Source of the DNA: Membranipora membranacea
Taxonomy: Eukaryota; Bryozoa; Gymnolaemata; Cheilostomatida; Membraniporidae
Assembly: GCA_914767715.1 (NCBI GenBank)
Contig: OU612068.1
Span: 17,234,001-17,298,000, forward strand
DNA length: 64,000 bases
Direction: 5' to 3'
In this document: positions 25,098 through 37,000 of the stretch, piece after piece
How the letters are laid out: the number at the start of each line of letters is the position of its first letter
How positions within the stretch are numbered: position 1 is the stretch's first letter
The notes under the pieces: generated by a model
Seen by the model: only the letters and a program-made list of their open reading frames with translations
Databases searched by the model: none
What the model was told of the DNA's origin: nothing
Made by a program: the position numbers and the translations under genes

Positions 25098-25238
25098 CAT
25101 CTCACTCGACATGTGAAACCACAATATACTGGAGGGAGGCTGCCTCCTATAGGCGACAGCGCAGATCAACCTGAACACAGAGAGGGAGGCCCACAGTGCT
25201 GGAGCAATGAGATCAGCAAGGCCTCCCTCTACAAATTG
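25098..25238 (+). ncRNA. Hairpin exon 4 of the array
   Basis: Acceptor TTTACAG, donor TTG|GTAAGT. The stem AGAGGGAGGCC (25181-25191) pairs with GGCCTCCCTCT (25220-25230), 11 bp. A second, compact palindrome GGAGGCTGCCTCC lies at 25135-25147, so this exon has four arms able to pair in alternative ways. Confidence 0.6.
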
Positions 25239-25571
25239 GTAAGTAACTGTTAGTCTGCAGATATGATTCAACGTAAACCATGGTATGAAAAGCTCCCTTC
25301 ATCCATTGATGTAACTTTCAGCTTGCACTGGCTGATAACAATTCACAAACAAACATTGTTACCCTTAATTGACAGTTACAAAAAAAATCATGGTTCAGCC
25401 AGTTTTAGGGACACTGGAGGGGTTCTCACCTTGTGCCTTTGAAGTGTTAGCTATGCAATAAACAATATCTCAAGTTCTCAGTTAATATAGCTTATATTTG
25501 GTTATTGAAAAAGTATTTACACCATTTAGATAAAATTACAATAATTGATGTTATTTTTATTCTAATCACAG

Positions 25572-25710
25572 GACACCCAATCACAGGTATTTCCTGAGGG
25601 AGACAAAGTATATCTGATAGAGATGAAATAGAGATAGATTAAAATAGGGAGGCATTCTGGGAAACTACCGCCAGCCATGCCTCCCGAAGCATCTTGGAGC
25701 AAGTTCTTTG
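25572..25710 (+). ncRNA. Hairpin exon 5 of the array
   Basis: Acceptor AATCACAG, donor TTG|GTAAGT. The stem GGGAGGCAT (25647-25655) pairs with ATGCCTCCC (25677-25685), 9 bp. The AT/AT pairs in place of C/G at the loop end are a change on both sides relative to exons 1, 2 and 4. Confidence 0.6.
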
Positions 25711-25853
25711 GTAAGTTTTGGATGTTACAGTGCGTGTTTCAGTAATACTAAACCATGAATTCAGTTATCATTTTGTACAGAGTTGAAATTTTGTACATAC
25801 TTTATACACATTCATTTTTTGTAATGTTAATGACTCTTTACTCATATTTATAG

Positions 25854-25974
25854 CAACTCACTCATTCACATGATCAATTGCACATAAACTGGGAAGGCTG
25901 GAAAAATGATAGGGAGGCACTCTGAGCAACCCAGTTAGACAGGCCTCCTGAAGCATCTTTCGACATCTCCAAAG
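25854..25974 (+). ncRNA. Hairpin exon 6 of the array
   Basis: Acceptor ATTTATAG, donor AAG|GTAGGT. The stem GGGAGGC (25912-25918) pairs with GCCTCCT (25943-25949) with one G-U pair. It begins like exons 2 and 4, but its hairpin and the following GAAGCATCTT resemble exon 5, so it looks like a mosaic of the two unit types. Confidence 0.55.
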
Positions 25975-26523
25975 GTAGGTTTAATTACAGCAGAGGCGCC
26001 TGATGCTTTAACAAGATTTTAACTTGGTATTCGCTTTCCTGCATTCCTCTCAATTTTTCTTATTTCAGAATTCTAGTTGAAACTTTTATAGGCTTTGTTT
26101 TATCCATATTCCACCATAGACCTTTAAGGCATGTACCGTTTTATGTATTTGGTTGAAGCTTATAAGTAATTGAAAACTTTAACCTACATAAATGGCTTTT
26201 TTCATATTTACAGGGATAAACATATTTCCGAACACCAATATTGAGGGGTTCCCTGTCGTTTCTTCAATTGAGAAAGCAACTGGAGAGCTTGCTGCCAACA
26301 TACGACATCAACAACAACCAGACAACATTATATCTCATCCCCCTCTGAAGCTGGCAATGATGAACAGGCAAACCTGGGGTCTAAGTATCTCACATTTCAT
26401 GTAGAAATCAGAGCATGGGTGATTTTTCTTGATCTGGCTGACCTTGTAACAATGTTAGATTACCCGACCAACGTTACTTCATTCCCTAATGAGAAAGAGG
26501 ACTGTGGTTTAAAAAGCTCTTAA

Positions 26524-28352
26524 TCATTTTATACCCCAAATTTCTGAAAGAGGACATATCTTGTCCATGACAGTAATTTCTAACAACAAATCAGTGCGTA
26601 ATGTGACAGTAAAAAATTCAAAATTATTTATTAACATACAGCTTTGTCTTTGGACTTCTTCTTTTGCCTTGGCTTTGGCTTGTCCAGCCTCAAATTCTTT
26701 TTGAATTTGAATTCCGTCTCTTCCAGTCTCCTGACCTCTCTTGTTTTTCATCACTTTATTTATAGATAAAAACTCCATCAATGACCATTATAGAGCAATG
26801 TAAGGAGATGTGGATAATGTGGGAGTCAAGTGTAAGTCATTGCAAAGTATTCTATTCTCTAGTACCTGTGTGTAATTAATTATCTTGATCACACTTCTGT
26901 AGGACTGATCCTCCATGTTATGTAGGGTTGGCTGTGATAGATTTACAAAGGATGTTTGTATTAGGTAAAACTGATCACTAGGAGTCATGAAATTCACTGA
27001 AAGTTGGGTTATAAGATTTGATAGACAGTAGCAAATTTTACCTTAAAATATGCACTCTACCACCATAGTACCACCATAGTACCACCATAGTACCACCATA
27101 GTACCACCATAGTACCACCATAGTACCACCATAGTACCACCATAGTACCACCATAGTACCACCATAGTACCACCATAGTACCACCATAGTACCACCATAG
27201 TACCACCATAGTACCACCATAGTACCACCATAGTACCACCATAGTACCACCATAGTACCACCATAGTACCACCATAGTACCACCATAGTACCACCATCAT
27301 ACTCACCATAGTGGGAATTATTTTTGGCAAGAATAGTATGCGGTAGCACTCAGTGTGGAAAAACAAGATTGTTTTCAAATTGAATATTGTGCATGATTGT
27401 ACATTTGGTGAAACTGATCTCTAGGAGCCATGAAATCAAATTGTTGACTGACTGTCCTGACTTCTAGTCTAATAACCTGGTCTATGCGTCGAATGAGCTT
27501 GATATTCCGTAATGATAATTGAGATGCTTTTGTGTATTCCTTTATTTTTATGTCGATTGAGTTGCTTTTCATCAGCTCATCATTAATTAGAAAATCTTCT
27601 GTCCTGCCATCCCTGCCGTTCTCCAAGTGTACAGGAGTATGCTGTCGATCTACAAGGGTTTCAGCTGGCACTGAAATCCTGTTGTTAGTTTTTCTTTGCT
27701 GGTTTAGGATGGTTTGCCAGTTGCTTGTTTTAAACTCCCTGATTTTGAACATTTTGAACTTTTGCGCATGATTCCATATAACATTTATTAAGAATAGTAT
27801 GACATGAGATAATTTGACTGTATGCTGTAGAGCCCTTACCCATTGACACATCTGTCTATATTGTTGGGTCTTTCCTATCTTTGATAGAATTTGACATCAG
27901 AATTTGGCTTTCGCTGTCACACATTTGATTGGTTACATGCGAGTATTGTTATAACTTGAATATTTCCCGTAGATTTAAAAACAGTTTTTAACTCTATGAT
28001 ATTTCCATATCAATAGGCAGTTCGTTAATATCATAGGCTACCATCTGATCCTCTCCTCTGTAACTACATCATGGGTAGCATTGTCTATTGATACATACCT
28101 AGGCCTTGAGTTAGGGATCAGTGTTCTAGATGGCTGCTGTTTCGTTCTGGTGTCGTGTATAGATATTTATTAAGAATAGCTCAGCTTAGGGATAGCTGAG
28201 ATAGCAACTAGACTCCCCTTAATATAATCATCAGACATCTGAGACATCCCATGATCGCAGATTTTTGGCACCGAAGACCCAAAGTCAAATTGACTAGCAT
28301 GGTCGCGCCTAGTTTTAATATCCTGTGCCACTGGTCGTGACTGAGGCTTCAT
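26524..28352 (-). CDS. Doubtful hypothetical gene around a minisatellite
   Basis: Several longer open stretches lie on the minus strand: 28352-28170, about 27780-27375 (contains LRNIKLIRRIDQVIRLEVR), 26997-26788 and 26781-26524 (Lys/Gln/Glu-rich). Two of them carry a related short motif, DFMAPRDQFHQ near 27430 and NFMTPSDQFYL near 26980, on either side of the 11-bp repeat at 27058-27297, so a segment was duplicated. I do not recognise the family and could not define convincing splice joins. It may be a small spliced gene, a decayed mobile element or chance. Confidence 0.2.
27058..27297. repeat. 11-bp minisatellite, about 21-22 copies
   Basis: Unit ACCACCATAGT repeated head to tail almost without variation; the last copies degrade to ACCACCATCAT and ACTCACCATAG. 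Because 11 is not a multiple of three, each reverse frame cycles through all three phases and reads an 11-residue period (YYGGTMVVLWW) with no stop. These reverse frames are an artefact of the unit and not evidence of protein. Confidence 0.95.
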
Positions 28353-31300
28353 GCTGGTATGGGTCCTCAGTCACAGCCACAAAAATCTGAGTGATGTACA
28401 GCTGAGCGCTTTATAGCATCCTGTACAACTGGTCATGGCTGAGGTTAGAAGGTGATGTCATAGTGGTTATATTCGGTGAAGTTTAGCTGCTTTGAGAAAG
28501 TACAGAATGACATTCCATTGTGAACAAAAATCAATCCTGTTGTACGAGAAGTCCTCGGTGCACCATCATCACCTAGTAGTCGTTGTCTAGCTGGGTAGTA
28601 AGATGGGTTAGTAATAATGCCTTAACATTCTATAATTGAGGATGCTGATTAGGTATAGTCTAGCCTGTATGGGGATGTCGTCCAACTGACAAAGCTGGTT
28701 TCCTGCGGTTTTTATGGTTGCAGAGGATAGTCTCTATATATTTTTGTAAGCTTGTATGTAATCTGTAACTTTCTGCGTTTGTATTGTGTGGTCATAAAAA
28801 ATGACGGAGTAATATGCAAATTTCATATTATATACTGATCTACGCTGATCTACGCTGATTCATATTGATCATACGTAGATTCATATTGTTCTACGCTGAT
28901 GAACTTCTTTTGATCAGTTAAGTATCAATACAAACATCCCTTGTGTGTTCATCTCAGCCAATACTATATAACACAATTAGAATCAGTCCTAACAGTAGAA
29001 GTGGATATGTTAGGTAATTAAAATACTTCTACTAGAGAATACTTATCGTTGTGATGACTTACATGTACATGACCACGTTGTTCACATTTTCAATCATTTT
29101 TTTTGGTCTACAAAATAACCTGACCATCATCTTATTAAACTATTTATCTGGAGGTAACATTGTGTAGAGATGTGGTTTATTTTAGAAACGTGACAATTCC
29201 GCATATCTTTGTCGTTTTTGTAAACAGCACAAACAAGATTGTACTGTGTCATACTATTTACGATTACTTCAAACTTTTGTTTTGAAATTCAAACTGATTT
29301 CTTTTCTGTTCAACCAAGTAATCTGATCTACGCTTTCCTCAATAAAGTCATAAAAAAATATTCTTCTATTTATTACTTTGGAAGCTTATATTCAGATATA
29401 TACTCTTAATAAACGCGGGCTGCAACAAAAACGCAAAGACATTTCAACTTCCTGAATAGTAAATTAAGTTTGGAGTGAAAATGAGACATCAGCTTGTCAA
29501 TGAAAGTATTAATCAAATCAGGGTGAATTCTCGACTCTCCAATTATTGCCAATACTTGAACTTACAGTAAATTCAACAAAATATGAGCAAAGACATGATC
29601 ACAATGTTAATTTCGGCTCTTTTTGTTTCAATAACATACAAATGTAGCAATGTTCTTGACAGTAAACAATGAAAAAAAACCCACTACTGTCACATGGTGG
29701 GACTTAGCTCCCCATGTCTTGAAGACAGACAAATCCTTTGGCATATAACAAATGAATAATCTTAAACAATGCCAGATAACTCATCATCATGATTATCTTA
29801 GTTGCATTACACCTGTGTATCTGTGTGCATGTACTACACGTAAACACAAGCAGTTGGTAATTGGTGTGTGAGAATGGTAACCCATATATAACAACCTCAA
29901 GGCTAAAATATTTAATAATCAACATGGCGCATCCACCGATTTATAATACATATTATAAATCAGTGGTTGCACCTAATAACCTATAAAATTGACCTCCAAT
30001 TCTCTTTTAAAACCACGAGTGTTTGAAGAGATGATAAGACAGTAACTGCTTATGATTTTTTATAGTCTGTTAGTTGATTAGCATAAAGTGATTCATGCAA
30101 AATTACATTCATATTGTAGACTACAATTTTTTGTGTCTCGAAAAGTACATGGGCAAAGCTCCCCTTTAGAATAAATATTCAATTTATCATTATTGGGGAT
30201 TAATTGTGGACAAAACCATTAATGGACAAAAAGAAACAACTTTTTTGTAAAAGGGTGATAATTTTTTGCGTAATGATTTTTTGTCTTTTAACATGAGACA
30301 AGCTGTAATGTGTACGAGAAATTATATGCAATGCCTGCATAAAGGATGAATGATTTTGACTCAAATGATATCAGATATCAGAATAAAGAGAAATAAGAAT
30401 GATCACAGGATGAAAATCCAAGTTTCAAAAAGGTCTTGGAAGTAATGAAATTCATGACTAGCTAACATTCACTCTACCTCATTATTTTAAATTACCTCCC
30501 CACTCTGCTAGCTAACAGTACAAGCGAAAGTTAGCTCTAGGGCAATATGAAACTTTGTTTTGTGTAAACAGCAAGGGTTGGTTTGAACCTAGCCTGTCTT
30601 GACAAGCTTGTCACAAGATGCTTGTTTGAACCATAACTCCCTGACTCCAGTGTGAATGGAGATTTACTTTTTTTTTAAATGCAGAGTTGTCCCCTCAGGG
30701 TATATAAATGCAATATTAGCAGCTGGTCAGTGAACAATACTAGGATTGTTGGAAGAGGGGTTGACTAGCCAATGTGTTGGCTCCGATTGGCTAGGGGATG
30801 ACCAACTCACTACCTGGATTGACATGATAACTATGTACATAACATAACGCCTATGGTAAAGCAAACCATAAAATTATCGAATGAAGTATGACATTTGCAA
30901 TTAAGTCATTTCAATTTCCGATTATCTCTTATGACTCTCACCAAAGTACATTGCTTTACGACCGATGAGAAATTTTACATTACATTTGAGGACAGAGAAC
31001 TTTTATGGGTTCAGTGATGAGATGCCTCAATGTCTAGAATGTTTGAGATAGCCCAGACAAAATCCATAGATAGATAGATTCTTCCTACAAATACCTACAA
31101 ATATCAATGTTGGGTCAATTTTTGTAAACCTCTTGAACTGCATCACCCTATCCACTCATACCTGTCTATAAATTCTGTTTGACCGGGTCAGCCTCATCAC
31201 AGTGGTCCACTCTACTGCTAATTGCTGTCGTAAGGCTATGGACCAGGTAAATGCGCATGGCTACACGATACACCAGACTAGGGAGACCACATCTTTTTCA

Positions 31301-31999
31301 AGTCATGGAGGACGACCTTTTAATGCTTTGAACGGTAACTTCAGAAGATTCTCAGAAGACTTCCAAAAGAATGTAGACTATGTAACCAAGGAGTTATAGA
31401 GATGTAACGGAATCATTTTCAAACTCTCAATGGGAATTTTAGAGCTCGAGAGAAGGTTTTACTACAGATAGGACATGACTGTAACAGTGAAACATCAAAT
31501 CTGCAGCCTACTAGGCAAACATGTATTGCTCATGTAATAACAATACATTGTAAAGTGGAGGGTTTTGTATCGTTGTCATTGCCAGTGTCGATAGTAGCTA
31601 CAACTATGCAATTGCAGCTTAGCCCATATATTTGCAAGCTGTATGTTTTCAGCCCCTGGGAAATAACTGCTGGGTTTGTTATTGTGTATTAACCACATAT
31701 GACGTAATTTATGTGATGGTAATTCTATGGAATGATTCCACTCCCCATACCATAATGTATTGAAATAACTGAGATTTAGTTTCAACTAGGATGATTATGG
31801 GACCTTTATTAACTCTATATTATGGGTCTATGCATATCTGTTGGAAAAAATGACATAAACTCAACATTTGAAGTATTTTGAAGGAACTATTGACTCCTTG
31901 AAAATGCAACGGAATTGCAACCTTGAATGACAACTAAACACGCCCATTAGCACGTGCCCAAGTCTGGCCAATCACAAATGATTAGAAATAATAACATTG
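28353..31999. other. Intergenic region, no gene seen
   Basis: AT-rich DNA with small local repeats, for example TGATCTACGC-like units at about 28835-28905. No exon with domain content or a matching pair of splice signals was recognised on either strand. Confidence 0.4.
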
Positions 32000-32005
32000 A
32001 AGAAC

Positions 32006-32046
32006 ATGGCGTCAGTTGGAGAAGAAGAATGAAGAAAAAGTTCTCA
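32006..32046 (+). promoter_or_regulatory. Possible 5' UTR exon with an 8-codon upstream ORF
   Basis: AACATGGCGTCAGTTGGAG looks like the start of a gene, but the frame stops after MASVGEEE. A strong donor (CTCA|GTAAGT) follows at 32047. It lies 1.1 kb before the zinc-finger exons on the same strand and may be their leader exon. This is inference only. Confidence 0.25.
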
Positions 32047-33131
32047 GTAAGTGAAAGAAGTAGCCAAAACTAGGTACGAAGGAGACATAAAGCTATCATA
32101 AAACGAGTTATTGGTGAGTGATGGACAGGTTTATATTGTAGAGGGCCTATATGGTGGCTTAGAGTTCTATCAGAGCTACAAAACATTTTGTTCCAGTTAC
32201 TATGCAACAGAATTAACTCATTCAATCGATCAATGGATGGCCAGCTGATCACTGAAATTGTAAACATTGGCAAATTTACAATGGAAAATTCTTTGAATAT
32301 TTTGCTTTTAAATGTTTTTTGTATCTATGTTAACTAATGTGACATGATATTGGTAGTTTTGTGGGGTAGATGCCTTTAAGTTTAGATTTTTCATTCATTC
32401 TGTTTTTTTTCTTCTTTTTTTGGCCTCTCTCCCTATAATAATGTTTCCTATTTTTATTTTGATGTGCTGTACTGGTTTAATACTCTATTACACTACAAAT
32501 ACACGAATGAGTGAATTCGGGTTATTGATGGAATTGGATAGCGATCTATTTCTAGTCCTAGCCAACAAACTAAAGTGATTGACTGACTTGACTTTTTCCT
32601 TCTCCTTTTTTTGGCACTTTGCCAAAAGTATGTAGCTCTTGGCAAATTTCCCCATCGGAACTCGACAAGGTTATTTGCCCATAGAACTGCCATAAATACT
32701 GCTGTGTGAAAACTAGGCGCTAACGGATTACTCCGTGCTCATGTTATAGAAGTCAACGGGTCCGCAAACCCACGGTCCGTGTGTATCATATTCACCGGGT
32801 TTGTAAATTCCTCCCATTCCTCTTGTAGCGTGTCCTAGAAACGGGAAGTCTTCTTTTAGTATGGTTTTCAATTTCACACCATAGATGGTGACCGAATATA
32901 GCGATGATTCAACATTTATATACTAATCAATAATAGGTATCAATATCTTGTGCTCAATCACGGTTGCTTATCACATCATTCTACTTAGATGGAAGTTTCC
33001 AGTGACGAAACTGGCTATTGTAATTTTGTCACACTTTCCACAGCAAGAAGGGAATACCAAACCATTGTATTTTCATTTAAAGGAAGCTGGCTAAAATCTA
33101 CTTTCTTAACTGACTTTAACCAAGACGGTAG

Positions 33132-34027
33132 ATGAATCCAAACGAACGCAGGGAAATGTTTGAGTATAAGCGAGGGCACGTTGAGATAGGACCGAGTGGT
33201 CAGAAGCTGCTTTATTGCCCACATGAGGGCTGTGACAAAGTGTTAACGAGCTCACCAGGACTCAGATACCATATGAGAACACACAGTGGTAACGACAGGC
33301 CTTTTCACTGTAACAGGTGTAAGAAAACCTTTAAAAGGTGAGTACCTTCTTCTCTCAGCTGTAATCCCCACCTATTACTGCCTAGGGTTGGTACCTATGT
33401 ATTTTCATACTTGTTATTGTAAAGAAGTCATTGGAAAGTAAATTTGAGAGCTCCAACTGTGTTAAGCATGGGTTCATGAGATAGGTAACTCTACTTTCGT
33501 TTGCATTACTCGTGGCCGTTGCCATGGGGATAATAGAGCCAAATTTTTCTACTGTGTTGCCTAGTTGTCAACGATTAATCATAACTATCTAAAGAAACAT
33601 CAATTTCCACCCCTAACTGCTCTTTTTTTAGTCCAGTACAGGCATGTTCAGCTCACTACAGGCACAACAACCTGGTAATCAATGTGCCCAGGGCATTTGC
33701 CTCTTTCTGTTCAAGTTTTCTTACTGTTTGCTGTTATTTGTTCTACTTGATGCAATCCCATAGCCTTACTACACGAGAAATGCTCGGGTCACTCTCCGTT
33801 AAATGTTGATGTTGAACCTTGAAGTAGCATATATTGCCGCTGCTTATGTTAGAGTATACACCGCGTGTAATTAATGAGCTTCTTGGTTTGTTCTAGTGCC
33901 AACGGACTCAAGTATCATAAAGAAAAGACCAAATGCGAGATCACAATAGATGTTACCTCGGTCAGTCACCATAGCGCTGGACATACAGTCATCGCAACTA
34001 CAAGCAGCCGGGAAGAAATATATCCAG
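33132..34027 (+). CDS. Two-exon C2H2 zinc-finger segment, possibly the N-terminus of the HBP1-like gene
   Basis: Exons 33132-33337 and 33897-34027 join across codon AG|T. The ATG at 33132 directly follows an in-frame TAG. Two fingers are seen: CPHEGCDKVLTSSPGLRYHM followed by RTH (C-x4-C-x12-H-x3-H), and CNRCKKTFKSANGLKYH ending in KEKTKC (C-x2-C-x12-H-x5-C, a C2HC variant). The ANGLKYH segment recalls the last finger of JAZF1/Sfp1-type proteins, but the family is not decided. The second exon ends in phase 1 at CCAG|GTACCC. The next plus-strand exon with a phase-1 acceptor is the first HBP1 exon at 38836, 4.8 kb on, and the join would read IYPDDDVEVD. The alternatives are a short separate gene ending after 34027 (an AATAAA occurs near 34100) or further unseen exons. 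Confidence 0.65.
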
Positions 34028-37000
34028 GTACCCATCTATACATGGTTGAGAAATTTATTGAATTCTCCTTCATCCATCATAAAAGCTGGCTCAATGTAAT
34101 AAATACAGGCGTAATGGATGTTGCATGCGCATTAGGGTGTACATGAACTGTACTAGCATTCATTGCGTGATTGAGGGCAACCTCGTTAGCTATTCCACAG
34201 TTCACTTCACAACATTGAAATTCCATATATAGGATACAGTGAAGAACTCAAATATGCGTGATACAGTCAAACTCTCACTTGATCAGCTGATTATCAAAAC
34301 AAACCACATAGCTAACATCCATCACAATCGTAAAGGCGTAAGCCATAAATCATGGAGAAAATACCATCTATAATCCTAATGATTCCAACGTCAGAGAACA
34401 CTATTAATTACAAGAACCAGTTCCACCCTTAGGCGAGTCACCCACCTACATGAAGGAAATTGACATGTCATGCATGAAAAAAGAGAGCAATTCTTCACCT
34501 AGAATGCTGATACTAATGTTCAACTAATGGTTATAATAAGGGCACGTTTTAACATGTGAGGCTCGTGGGACTTGCCAGGCATTTCTTATCTAGCCAATGA
34601 TAGGAGGGTTAGCAGACTTGTGTAAACATGTACATATCTACCACTGGCTGCCATTTTCATTATCTTCAAATTCTGAACTTTAAATTAAACAAAGCCACAA
34701 GTTGGGTTAAACCATTACTAATCACGTGATTGGCAAAGATTGAAAAATCAAACGTATTGTTTATGGCTGATAATCAAATTTGACTGATTCCGTTACCTAA
34801 CACATACCAAGGTCGCAGACCATATTGGCAACCATATCGTATTCAAACTCCAACAGAAAGTTGTTAGAGAACACACGTATTCCAGGGCAACGATCTTACC
34901 AACCTGAACCTAAGCATGCTACTAATCAATGTAATTTAGATTGCTTGCTATACCAACAGCAGTTCAACAACTTAGAGTTGAACGGATTCAATAGGGTTGA
35001 TGGCCAACGCTAAGTACACCTAAGTATAGATGTTCTGTCGATCACTGACTTCAGTGACACCTTTGAAACTCGAGGGAGTTTGACCTTGCAAGGCAGTAAA
35101 AACCATGTCGCAGTTGTTGCTAATATCTCACTTGAATAATAAATCAAACAGATTGTAGGCCAGTGGATTTATAGATTCAATTTATTAATAGTTTTTGATT
35201 GTCAATGTGGAAACAAGGTCTGTCGGAAATTGGTTTTTAGGAAGACCTGTCATAGGATTGATGTATGCGATTATGCAATAATCCAGAGGCACCTTGTGGC
35301 CAGTCTTCAATACCTAACGAAGAGATTAATATAGTTGTTGGGTGGGTGTGACACTGTAGTTCACATCCTATTCCACCATTCAGTCAACCAGAGCACTGCC
35401 TTCCTAATGGCCCACAAAATAAGCATATTCAGTGGATTACAATAATCATCACTGCCTACATAATCTCTCTCATTGTAATACTTGACTGACTGATTCCTAA
35501 GTTACTAGCTGTATGGGTGGTCCTGGTATCAGAGAGTGTAGATCATAGTCATAATACCAGAGAGCGTAGATTATAGATTATCTATGGTTTATGATGGTAC
35601 TAACAGATATGCATCATGATTCCTGAGTAACAAAATACGTCATAACTAAAGATAGACTAACAAAAAGTTTCATCAAACATGCCCGCGTAAGCATATGAGT
35701 ATCACCCTTGTAGGAAATTCTATTGATTTATGCTTCAAAAAACAATCGGAGAATTATTCATCACGTTGTTGGGCGTCTAGTCAAACACCCGCACTTCTGT
35801 TACAAATTTCAAGCAGCTGCCAATCTATATTAAGCAGACATAGGATAGTAATTTGCCCGTCTATTTTTTACTCACTGCTAATACTAATTTACACATGAAT
35901 CTAACACACAAGTGAAAGCTTGTATGTAATGTTAGCGCTTAGCTTGGCATCCTAGGGGTTTATTACTTGTTAAGGCATTCCTAAGTTACACTGCATTAGA
36001 TAACCACTAAGTAATTCTCACTACAAGATAGAATTGCATATAAACCTCTGGGCCAATTGTTTGCGCTTGAAGCATTGTCGTTGAGTGTACAGTGGAGGCA
36101 TATGGCTAGTACTTTTCAGCCCGTTTGCCAAATAGAAAGTATCGTTATCAGTGAACAATCAAGTAAACTATGCCTTCATATTGGCCATAGCATATCACAC
36201 GCTGGCTCTGTCGTGTGACATTAATGTTTGATAAGTGGTTGCTTCCACTTCCAAGTTCACAATATAAAGATAGCCATCCAATATATCTGTTCAGATTTGA
36301 CCGAACAGGATGTCTTGCCAACACATATGACTCACAATAGCAATACACATGTGTTATGTTGTTTCCATAGAGGTGATATGGGGACATATCAAAGATACAA
36401 ATATTTTTGGTCTAGTGATATGCCAGTGATCTCCATTGTTTTGGCCCGTTGCCAGTTTTCTTTCTTTACAACAGCTAAGCTTTTTGAGGCATTGATTTTA
36501 TCACATGAACGAAGCTAGCTGCCCGGAAAGAGTTTTGGCTTCGATACTTGGACATGAATATGATTGATGGGTTTTTGACCAACATGACCTTGGGTTGCAC
36601 TGTAGGCATGGGAATCCTCACAAAAACTGTCGAGAAAACTGATGTCACATGATGTTATTGTTTACTATATTTTGTTTACATGGAACAGCTGATTGCAACA
36701 AGTACCAGGTCATTTTCATTTTACTAATTGCAGAAACTTTCATGTAATGGTGACATCAAACCATGAATGCTAGAAGCTAGATGATTCACAATGCGTGGAT
36801 TGCATGATTAGTTGAAATCCTAGCATAGAAATCCTTTGTAATGAGGATGCAGTGTGGGAAACACATGATGCAATAGTTAGACGGAAACCTTTGGTCTTAA
36901 TTCAACCAATCAAGGATTTTCCTAGACATGTGGAAACTTTTCATGAGAGTCATAGGTGTGATGAAAAAGCTTGTAATGTTATGGGATTTTTAGCGCTTGT

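Larger units (their letters stand above)
23490..26404 (+). ncRNA. Tandem array of hairpin-bearing exons; candidate structured spliced lncRNA
   Basis: Six exon-like units repeat about every 280-560 bases: 23490-23650, 23994-24133, 24542-24655, 25098-25238, 25572-25710 and 25854-25974. A seventh, 26214 onward, lacks the hairpin. Each starts after a pyrimidine-rich AG and ends at GTGAGT, GTAAGT or GTAGGT. Each of the six has a GGGAGGC(C) 5' arm and a (G)GCCTCCC 3' arm, 7-11 bp long, with a 17-30 base loop. Two start types exist: CANCTCAC (units 2, 4, 6) and GACACNC (units 3, 5). Related intron sequence shows that whole segments were duplicated. Frame is not kept: unit 2 differs by two bases in the loop from units 1 and 4, and unit 1 has a stop in the frame open in unit 4. 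So protein coding is unlikely. All arms could also pair between exons. Function unknown. Confidence 0.6.

Noticed and set aside
23590-25950. CRISPR-like reading of the spaced repeats
   Set aside because: The units are about 280-560 bases apart, carry splice signals and vary in sequence; the rest of the window is animal nuclear DNA.
27038-27378. Three overlapping reverse frames rich in Tyr, Gly, Val and Trp
   Set aside because: They are produced by the 11-bp repeat, whose reverse strand has no stop in any phase; no domain or splice context supports a protein.
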